Position numbers and translations under genes: made by a program. Positions 59,341 to 64,000 of a stretch of 64,000 bases of DNA are shown here, in pieces (within the stretch, counting starts at the first letter, position 1; each line of letters opens with the position of its first letter). The stretch comes from Aequorivita capsosiphonis DSM 23843. Lineage in GTDB: Bacteria > Bacteroidota > Bacteroidia > Flavobacteriales > Flavobacteriaceae. The stretch spans positions 108,415 to 172,414 of the forward strand of contig NZ_AUBG01000015.1 in the NCBI RefSeq assembly GCF_000429125.1, given 5' to 3'. The notes under the pieces are model-generated. The model saw nothing but the letters and a program-made list of their open reading frames with translations, did no database searches and was not told the origin of the DNA.

Positions 59341-60333
59341 TTGCCAAAAATAGGAAACATACAACTGCCAGAATTTCCCTTGTTACTCGCACCAATGGAA
59401 GACGTTAGCGACCCGCCATTTCGCGCATTATGCAAAGAACAGGGCGCCGATGTGGTTTTTACTGAATTTATCTCTTCCGAAGGGCTTATTCGCGACGCGG
59501 CAAAAAGCGTAATGAAACTCGATATTTACGAAAAGGAACGCCCTGTAGGCATTCAGATTTTTGGTGCAGTTTTAGAATCGATGTTGCGCAGTGTTGAAAT
59601 TGTTGAAGCCAGTGGCCCAGATATTATCGACATTAACTTTGGCTGTCCAGTAAAAAAGGTGGTGAGTAAAGGTGCCGGAGCAGGAATTTTAAAAGATATT
59701 GATTTAATGGTAAGCCTTACCGAAGCCATGGTAAAGCACACTTCACTTCCCGTAACCGTAAAAACCCGATTGGGTTGGGACCACGATTCCATTAAAATTA
59801 TGGAAGTTGCCGAAAGGTTGCAGGATGTAGGTTGTCAAGCCCTTTCCATTCACGGCAGAACACGTGCCCAGATGTATAAAGGCGAAGCCGACTGGAAACC
59901 CATTGCCGAAGTTAAAAACAACCCACGCATGTACATTCCCATCTTTGGGAACGGCGATGTTGATACTCCCGAAAAAGCGATGGAAATGCGTGATAAATAC
60001 GGTTTGGATGGCGCAATGATTGGCCGAGCAAGTATTGGTTACCCATGGTTTTTTAAGGAAGTGAAACACTATTTTGAAACAGGCGAACACTTACCGACAC
60101 CCACGATGCTTCAACGCGTGGAAGCAGCCAAACGTCACCTACAAATGGCCATAGACTGGAAAGGTGAAAAACTGGGCGTTTTTGAGACCCGCCGTCATTA
60201 CACCAACTATTTCAAGGGAATTCCAAACTTTAAGGATTACCGAATGAAAATGGTAACCAGCGATGATTCAGCTTCTGTTTTTGAAGCTTTTGACGAGGTT
60301 TTACAAATATTCGGTGATTATGAATTTGTTTGA
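59341..60333 (+). CDS. dusB: tRNA-dihydrouridine synthase (DusB-like)
   Basis: An FMN enzyme that reduces specific uridines in tRNA. The 330-residue protein shows LLLAPMEDVSDPPFRALCKEQGADVVFTEFIS, the catalytic Cys in DINFGCPVKKVVSKGAGAG, TVKTRLGWDH, LSIHGRTRAQMYKGEADW and IPIFGNGDVDTPEKAMEM with GAMIGRASIGYPW (FMN phosphate site). The start codon is TTG: no in-frame ATG exists before the conserved N-terminus, and the nearby ATG at 59336 is in another frame and stops at once. Confidence 0.95.
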   Translation: MPKIGNIQLPEFPLLLAPMEDVSDPPFRALCKEQGADVVFTEFISSEGLIRDAAKSVMKLDIYEKERPVGIQIFGAVLESMLRSVEIVEASGPDIIDINFGCPVKKVVSKGAGAGILKDIDLMVSLTEAMVKHTSLPVTVKTRLGWDHDSIKIMEVAERLQDVGCQALSIHGRTRAQMYKGEADWKPIAEVKNNPRMYIPIFGNGDVDTPEKAMEMRDKYGLDGAMIGRASIGYPWFFKEVKHYFETGEHLPTPTMLQRVEAAKRHLQMAIDWKGEKLGVFETRRHYTNYFKGIPNFKDYRMKMVTSDDSASVFEAFDEVLQIFGDYEFV

Positions 60334-60511
60334 GATTACTGAACTATGGTTTCTCAAATGAACTCTGCCGAGGCATAGGGGGTGTGAGTCTTAGATGAAA
60401 TATTTCTTCTCTTCAAATCCTTTTGTTCAATGAGTAATGGTCTCTAAGTGTCTTTCTTTATAAATGGTTTTGTTAAAAATCCTACCTACCTTTGAATTCC
60501 AAATTAACAAA

Positions 60512-61168
60512 ATGCAAAAACTAAAGATTCTCAATACTCATTATGTTAGTCATAATGTGAAGCGATTTGTATTAGAAAAACCTACAGATTTTGAATATTC
60601 TCCCGGACAATCGGCACATATTTCCATTAATCTTCCGGGTTGGGAGGATCAGATTCGTCCCTTTACGTTTACTTCATTACAGCATTGGGATACTCTGGAA
60701 TTTATTATTAAAATATACGAAGACCATAAGGGAGTAACTGCACAAATGGGCAAGCTTAATACTGGTGCGGAGCTTTTACTTCACGATGTTTACGGTTCAA
60801 TCAAGTATAAGGGCCCAGGAATTTTCATTGCTGGTGGTACGGGTATTACCCCGTTTATCGCCATTTTTAGAGCACTTTTCGAGAGTGGAAATCTGCGGAA
60901 TATCGCGCTTTTGTATTCAAACAAAACCAAAGACGACGTCATTTTACACGATGAATTAACAAAATTATTAGGACCGGCCTACAAAAATGTATTTACCAGA
61001 GAAGGCGTAATTGGCTTTAGGGAACGTAGAATTGATCGCAAATTTCTAATTGAAACTATTGGCAATTTTGACTCACGGTTCTATGTTTGCGGACCTCAAA
61101 ATTTTACAGAAGAAATTTGTGAAGCCTTAATAAGTTTGGGAGCTGATCCAGAATATCTGATTGTATAA
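60512..61168 (+). CDS. FNR-type flavin reductase
   Basis: A 218-residue protein with the ferredoxin-NADP reductase fold. The FAD-binding beta-barrel has FEYSPGQSAHISINLPGWEDQIRPFTFTS (RxxS-like binding site), and the NAD-binding half has GIFIAGGTGITPFIAIFRALF and FYVCGPQNFTEEICEALISLG. No 2Fe-2S domain is attached, so it resembles flavodoxin reductases. It would pass electrons from NAD(P)H to a small carrier. I chose the ATG at 60512; a TACCTTTG box at 60487-60494 lies 17 bases before it. Monocistronic. Confidence 0.88.
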   Translation: MQKLKILNTHYVSHNVKRFVLEKPTDFEYSPGQSAHISINLPGWEDQIRPFTFTSLQHWDTLEFIIKIYEDHKGVTAQMGKLNTGAELLLHDVYGSIKYKGPGIFIAGGTGITPFIAIFRALFESGNLRNIALLYSNKTKDDVILHDELTKLLGPAYKNVFTREGVIGFRERRIDRKFLIETIGNFDSRFYVCGPQNFTEEICEALISLGADPEYLIV

Positions 61169-61207
61169 ATTGGCTCTTAAAAATTAAAAGTGGTGTCTTT
61201 TTGGATA

Positions 61208-62413
61208 TTAAGCCAATAACTTCTCCCTAACTCTACTCGATGCAATTTTTGAGGCTATAATCCCTAGAACAGTTATGGTTACAAAAACGATAACCACGTT
61301 TATGAGCTCCATTTTTACAGGATAGGGTAAGGTGCTTGTTATGGCAACAAATTCAAATTTCAGTTGCGCGAGTACAGCTAGAATTCCCAATAAGATTCCT
61401 AGTACTCCTCCCAATACCGTCATTAGCGTTCCTTGGAGGAAAAAGATACGACGTATCTCTTGCAATGAAGCTCCCATATTATAAAGCGTTTTTATATTTT
61501 TCCGCTTGTCCAAAACCATCATAATAATGGAACCAATTACGTTGAAAAGTGCAATAATCACTACCAAGGTGGCGATAAGATAAACCGCTAAATTTTCAGC
61601 ATTCAACATTTTGTAGAGCGCGTCGTTCTGCTGAATTCGATTTTTAAGAAGCACTTTTTCCGGAAAAATCTTTTCGATTTCGCTGCGCACATTTTCCTTA
61701 TAAGCTGTTGACAGCAGTTTAATTTCTATCGAAGATATTTTTGAACTATCCAAAGTGAGCAGTTTTCGAGCAAATTCCAGATCGGAGAAAACATATTTGG
61801 CATCCAAGTCTTCATTTACGCTATAAACGCCTGAAACCACCACATTCTCTTTATTAAAAGCATCAGAAGGGTCGAGTGCGTTTAGCTGTCCAGTTCCAGG
61901 TTTTGGAACGTAAAGCTCCAATAAATTAGTATAATCATTTACGCCCATGGAGAGCTTGGCAATTGTAGAAAGACCCACAACCACTTGGTGTTCGTGAGGT
62001 GTAAACCATTGACCAAAATACATAATACTGTCTAGCTGTGTTACTTTTCCATAAAGTGAATCCACGCCTTTTATATAGGCAATATGGTTTTTTCCTTTGT
62101 AGTGAAGAAAAATGCGTTCTTCTATTATTTCTGAAAAAGTTTCAATTCCTTCAATATTTTTAAGTTGTTGTCTTTGCGCTTCTGAAAATGTGATCGTTTT
62201 TCCACTTTCGGGAATAATTTTTAGATCGCTGTCAAAAACATTGGTGAATTGCAGACTGAAATCCTTTAAACCTGAAAATCCCGATAACACTATAAACAGT
62301 GCCATTGCAACTACAATCACGCCAATAGCAGCAATACCGGTAATAATATTAATGGCATTGTTGCTGCTTTTTGAAAACAAATAGCGCTTGGCGATGTAGA
62401 ACGAAAAATTCAA
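61208..62413 (-). CDS. ABC transporter permease, LolC/LolE-like (FtsX/MacB type)
   Basis: A 401-residue permease with four membrane segments: one near residues 22-47, then a large periplasmic domain (about 48-270), and three in the C-terminal 130 residues. FSFYIAKRYLFSKSSNNAINIITGIAAIGV is typical of LolC/E proteins, which draw lipoproteins from the inner membrane. The C-terminal NVIGSIIMMVLDKRKNIKTLYNMGAS coupling helix matches FtsX-like permeases. No LolD ATPase is adjacent, so the partner is encoded elsewhere. It follows rbfA by one base on the same strand. Confidence 0.9.
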   Translation of the reverse strand: MNFSFYIAKRYLFSKSSNNAINIITGIAAIGVIVVAMALFIVLSGFSGLKDFSLQFTNVFDSDLKIIPESGKTITFSEAQRQQLKNIEGIETFSEIIEERIFLHYKGKNHIAYIKGVDSLYGKVTQLDSIMYFGQWFTPHEHQVVVGLSTIAKLSMGVNDYTNLLELYVPKPGTGQLNALDPSDAFNKENVVVSGVYSVNEDLDAKYVFSDLEFARKLLTLDSSKISSIEIKLLSTAYKENVRSEIEKIFPEKVLLKNRIQQNDALYKMLNAENLAVYLIATLVVIIALFNVIGSIIMMVLDKRKNIKTLYNMGASLQEIRRIFFLQGTLMTVLGGVLGILLGILAVLAQLKFEFVAITSTLPYPVKMELINVVIVFVTITVLGIIASKIASSRVREKLLA

Positions 62414-62414
62414 G

Positions 62415-62810
62415 TTACGATTTTTTTCTTTTGGGAAGTAAATCTGGATTTTTCAGCGGATTATCTTCGCCTTTTACTGCATTGTCTATCTTTTCGATAT
62501 ATTCCAAAGAATCATCGTTGTAAAAAGAAAGATCCGGCATTTTCCGAAGCTGATTCTTCGTAAGCTGCGCAATTTGATGCTTTATTTTTGGTTTTACTTT
62601 GTTGAGTTCCGCTACAATCGCTTCTGCTTTATCCGCAGGAAACACGCTAACATAGACCTTCGCGATGGAAAGGTCTGTAGTTGTACTCACTTTGCTTACC
62701 GAAATTATAATGCCCATCTGCCCGGCTTCGCGAAGCATATTCTGCAATACGTTTGCGAGATCATTCTGCAAAACGCTACCTATTTTTTTTTGTCTATTAG
62801 TTTCTTCCAT
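62415..62810 (-). CDS. rbfA: 30S ribosome-binding factor RbfA
   Basis: A 131-residue protein needed for late 30S assembly and 16S 5'-end processing. It has the family features RQKKIGSVLQNDLANVLQNMLRE, IISVSKVSTTTDLSIAKVYVSVFP and HQIAQLTKNQLRKMPDLSFYNDDSLEYIEKID. The C-terminus is Lys-rich (LLPKRKKS). I chose the ATG at 62808-62810. It is coupled to the LolC/E-like gene, a pairing unlike the usual infB-rbfA order but one I believe occurs in flavobacteria. Confidence 0.93.
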   Translation of the reverse strand: MEETNRQKKIGSVLQNDLANVLQNMLREAGQMGIIISVSKVSTTTDLSIAKVYVSVFPADKAEAIVAELNKVKPKIKHQIAQLTKNQLRKMPDLSFYNDDSLEYIEKIDNAVKGEDNPLKNPDLLPKRKKS

Positions 62811-62814
62811 AGTG

Positions 62815-62897
62815 CAAAAATAGAACATAAAATCTTAGATTATGTAAATGAAGCTTTAAGCTTGTTGAAATTCAATGGAATTAAGTTTGTATTTTTG
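62815..62897. promoter_or_regulatory. Divergent promoter boxes for rbfA and mce
   Basis: On the minus strand 62822-62815 reads TATTTTTG, close to the rbfA ATG. On the plus strand 62890-62897 reads TATTTTTG, with a TTG at 62865-62867 (22-base spacing), 50 bases before mce. Both match TAnnTTTG. Confidence 0.5.
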
Positions 62898-62947
62898 ACT
62901 TTGTTATAAAGATTCCCACCTCGGTGGAAATGAAATTTAAATTTTTG

Positions 62948-63355
62948 ATGGAAAAAATAGAGCATATTGGTATTGCAGTAAAAAGTATAATGGAAGCAAA
63001 CAGCGTATATGAAGCCTTACTTGGAACTGCACCCTATAAAAGTGAAAAAGTAGAAAGTGAAGGGGTTGAAACCTCCTTTTTTAAATGTGGTGAAAGTAAA
63101 ATTGAACTTTTGGAAGCGACAAACCCAGATAGCCCCATTGCAAAATTTATAGAAAAACGCGGCGAGGGAATCCATCATATTGCTTTTGCTGTTAAAGACA
63201 TCAAGGTTGAAATGGAACGTCTTAAAAAAGAAGGATTTATTTTATTAAATGAAGTACCTAAAAAAGGTGCTGATAATAAGCTAGTTGCGTTCCTACACCC
63301 TAAGTCTGCCAACGGCGTTCTTGTAGAGCTTTGCCAAGAAATTGAGAATAACTAA
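62948..63355 (+). CDS. mce: Methylmalonyl-CoA epimerase
   Basis: A 135-residue enzyme of the vicinal oxygen chelate fold that interconverts (R)- and (S)-methylmalonyl-CoA in propionate metabolism. It has the family start MEKIEHIGIAVKSIMEANSVYEALLG, the metal and substrate segment SKIELLEATNPDSPIAKFIEKRGEGIHHIAFAVKDI, and FLHPKSANGVLVELCQ with the C-terminal Glu ligand. I chose the ATG at 62948 rather than one eight codons earlier. The methylmalonyl-CoA mutase genes are not in the window. Confidence 0.94.
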   Translation: MEKIEHIGIAVKSIMEANSVYEALLGTAPYKSEKVESEGVETSFFKCGESKIELLEATNPDSPIAKFIEKRGEGIHHIAFAVKDIKVEMERLKKEGFILLNEVPKKGADNKLVAFLHPKSANGVLVELCQEIENN

Positions 63356-63362
63356 AAATAGT

Positions 63363-63393
63363 TTTGCTGTATTTGTAAAGTGTTTTACATTTG
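63363..63393 (+). promoter_or_regulatory. Consensus promoter upstream of the tRNA region
   Basis: TTTG (63363-63366), exactly 19 bases, then TACATTTG (63386-63393). This is a full match to the Bacteroidetes TTTG-N19-TAnnTTTG promoter. It lies about 78 bases before the broken tRNA copy and 190 before the intact tRNA, so the broken copy is probably transcribed too. Confidence 0.75.
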
Positions 63394-63470
63394 CAAACCT
63401 TAAATCTATCTTCTATAGATGTCAATTTGGTTTAAGTTTGAAGCGGTAATTGAAATTTTGAAGTCATAAA

Positions 63471-63530
63471 GGTCCCATAGCTCAGCTGGTTAGAGCACCT
63501 GACTCTCCCGAAAGCTTTCGGGACAGGGGG
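63471..63530 (+). pseudogene. Partial tRNA(CAT) copy with a palindrome in place of the anticodon loop
   Basis: The first 35 bases (63471-63505) are identical to the 5' half of the intact tRNA at 63584-63618, from the first acceptor base to GACTC in the anticodon loop. The next five bases of the real tRNA (ATAAT, with two of three anticodon bases) are replaced by the palindrome at 63506-63523. Then CAGGGGG (63524-63530) again matches the tRNA. After that the similarity ends: the T arm and acceptor 3' strand are missing. It cannot be a working tRNA. Confidence 0.85.
63506..63523. repeat. 18-bp perfect palindrome inside the broken tRNA copy
   Basis: TCCCGAAAGCTTTCGGGA is its own reverse complement. 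It has the same general form as TCCGATAGCTATCGGA at 44630-44645 and the TCCCGA-AGTG-TCGG core at 35404-35417. Confidence 0.85.
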
Positions 63531-63583
63531 TTTTCTATAGCTGATATATTTTTAGTATGACATTATGATAATTGAATAAATTA

Positions 63584-63657
63584 GGTCCCATAGCTCAGCT
63601 GGTTAGAGCACCTGACTCATAATCAGGGGGTCCATGGTTCGAGCCCATGTGGGACCA
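63584..63657 (+). tRNA. tRNA with anticodon CAT (elongator Met, or Ile2 after lysidine modification)
   Basis: A 74-base cloverleaf: acceptor GGTCCCA/TGGGACC with discriminator A, D arm GCTC/GAGC, anticodon stem CCTGA/TCAGG with loop CTCATAA (anticodon CAT), and T stem CATGG/CCATG. It is not the initiator, since the acceptor starts with a normal G-C pair. CAT tRNAs can be elongator Met or Ile2, which differ by wobble-base modification and cannot be separated here with certainty. The CCA end is not encoded. A terminator and a GIY-YIG gene follow. Confidence 0.93.
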
Positions 63658-63660
63658 CAA

Positions 63661-63690
63661 GGGGAAGCAATATTTAGCTTCCCCTTTTTT
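63661..63690 (+). terminator. Terminator of the tRNA, directly before the GIY-YIG gene
   Basis: GGGGAAGC-AATATTTA-GCTTCCCC-T6, a perfect 8-bp stem, starting three bases after the tRNA. The GIY-YIG reading frame is open through this hairpin back into the tRNA, but the likely ATG is four bases after the T-run. Confidence 0.93.
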
Positions 63691-63694
63691 ATTT

Positions 63695-63994
63695 ATGATG
63701 GCGCACACCTACATTTTATATAGCCAGAAGTTAGATTCATTTTACATTGGCGCTTGCCATGAGGATTTGTCCATCCGAATTATAAACCACAACAATGGCA
63801 GATATGGCCGCCACAGGTTTACTTCTAGAGCCAGTGATTGGGTATTATTCCTACAATTTGAAGTTGGAAGTTATGCACATGCCATCCGGTTGGAACGAAA
63901 AATAAAGAGCATGAAGAGCAGAAAATATATTATGAACCTTTCGAAATATCCAGAACTAAGGGAAAAGATCATCAATGAGACCAAGAGCATCTGA
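63695..63994 (+). CDS. Small GIY-YIG nuclease (URI family)
   Basis: A 99-residue single-domain nuclease. The motif is HTYILYSQKLDSFYIGAC (Y-I-L, 11 residues, Y-I-G). Conserved positions follow: Arg and His in LSIRIINHNNGRYG, and the metal-binding Glu in AIRLERKIKSMKSRKYI. So all expected catalytic residues seem present. I chose the ATG pair at 63695/63698; the frame is open upstream to an ATG within the tRNA 3' end (63647), which would include the terminator and is unlikely to be used. No own promoter is seen; it may depend on read-through from the tRNA. Its last codons overlap another piece of tRNA-like sequence (63984-64000). Confidence 0.88.
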   Translation: MMAHTYILYSQKLDSFYIGACHEDLSIRIINHNNGRYGRHRFTSRASDWVLFLQFEVGSYAHAIRLERKIKSMKSRKYIMNLSKYPELREKIINETKSI

Positions 63995-64000
63995 CTCTCC
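63984..64000 (+). repeat. Further copy of the tRNA/palindrome junction, cut by the window end
   Basis: AGAGCATCTGACTCTCC matches 63492-63508 (AGAGCACCTGACTCTCC) in 16 of 17 bases. The match includes the last three bases, TCC, which belong to the palindrome and not to the tRNA. It overlaps the 3' end of the GIY-YIG gene (its stop is inside it). The continuation cannot be seen. Confidence 0.65.

Noticed and set aside
1..64000. CRISPR arrays, rRNA operons, intact insertion sequences or integrases
   Set aside because: I saw no regularly spaced direct repeats, no rRNA sequence, and no transposase or recombinase reading frames on either strand.

Overview
The window is a 64 kb piece of a low-GC chromosome from a member of the Bacteroidetes, most probably the family Flavobacteriaceae. 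The evidence is a type IX secretion C-terminal signal, lipoproteins of the CKKDD type, DUF4175 and DUF4837 proteins, TAnnTTTG promoter boxes (one with a perfectly spaced TTTG -33 box), and Bacteroidetes-type short palindromic repeats. Most of the window is ordinary core genome. The left edge cuts an AlgI-type acyltransferase gene and the right edge cuts a repeat next to a tRNA.

Layout. 1-11.3 kb is a minus-strand surface polysaccharide operon, in transcription order: rmlB remnant, rmlC, rmlD, Wzz-like chain-length protein, wecB, wecC, GT4 glycosyltransferase, Wzx-type flippase, GH63-like lipoprotein hydrolase, MBOAT acyltransferase. It would make and export a glycan containing ManNAc uronic acid and perhaps a dTDP-6-deoxysugar; rmlA and an intact rmlB must lie elsewhere if rhamnose is made. 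11.3-21 kb holds a DUF6909-type protein, a GH3-family acyl-adenylating protein, an M23 peptidase, tatA, a DUF4837 lipoprotein, a LysM lytic transglycosylase, pgk and the DNA polymerase III delta' gene. 21-35 kb has a methyltransferase, mnmG bracketed by two parS-like sites, ybeY, a giant DUF4175 protein, gltX, a beta-barrel protein, an SPFH protein, a small envelope-stress-like trio (YtxH, holin-like, small basic protein), glnS, folB and tRNA-Cys. 36-44 kb has a LysE exporter, RNase R, rpiB, a CDF metal exporter, a GNAT enzyme, a possible PD-(D/E)XK protein and a secreted T9SS protein. 44.6-51 kb is mainly minus-strand proteases (S41, M1, S8), rnpA and an MBL hydrolase. 51-64 kb has a cation/proton antiporter, two tiny Cys-containing lipoproteins, lepA, a TonB-receptor-like barrel, dus, an FNR-like reductase, a LolC/E-like permease, rbfA, methylmalonyl-CoA epimerase, tRNA-CAT and a GIY-YIG nuclease.

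The less ordinary content sits between genes. Two intact tRNA genes (Cys at 35.3 kb and CAT at 63.6 kb) each have a partial copy beside them. In each copy a loop (T loop or anticodon loop) has had five bases replaced by an 18-27 nt palindrome. The second locus also carries a GIY-YIG nuclease gene directly after the tRNA terminator and a further piece of the same tRNA/palindrome junction at the window end. Similar palindromes sit inside other short repeats at 44.6 and 46.9 kb. The 3' end of lepA is present as two additional decayed direct copies downstream, bracketing a small antitoxin-like ORF that lacks a standard start codon. No CRISPR array, rRNA operon, prophage or intact insertion sequence was found.
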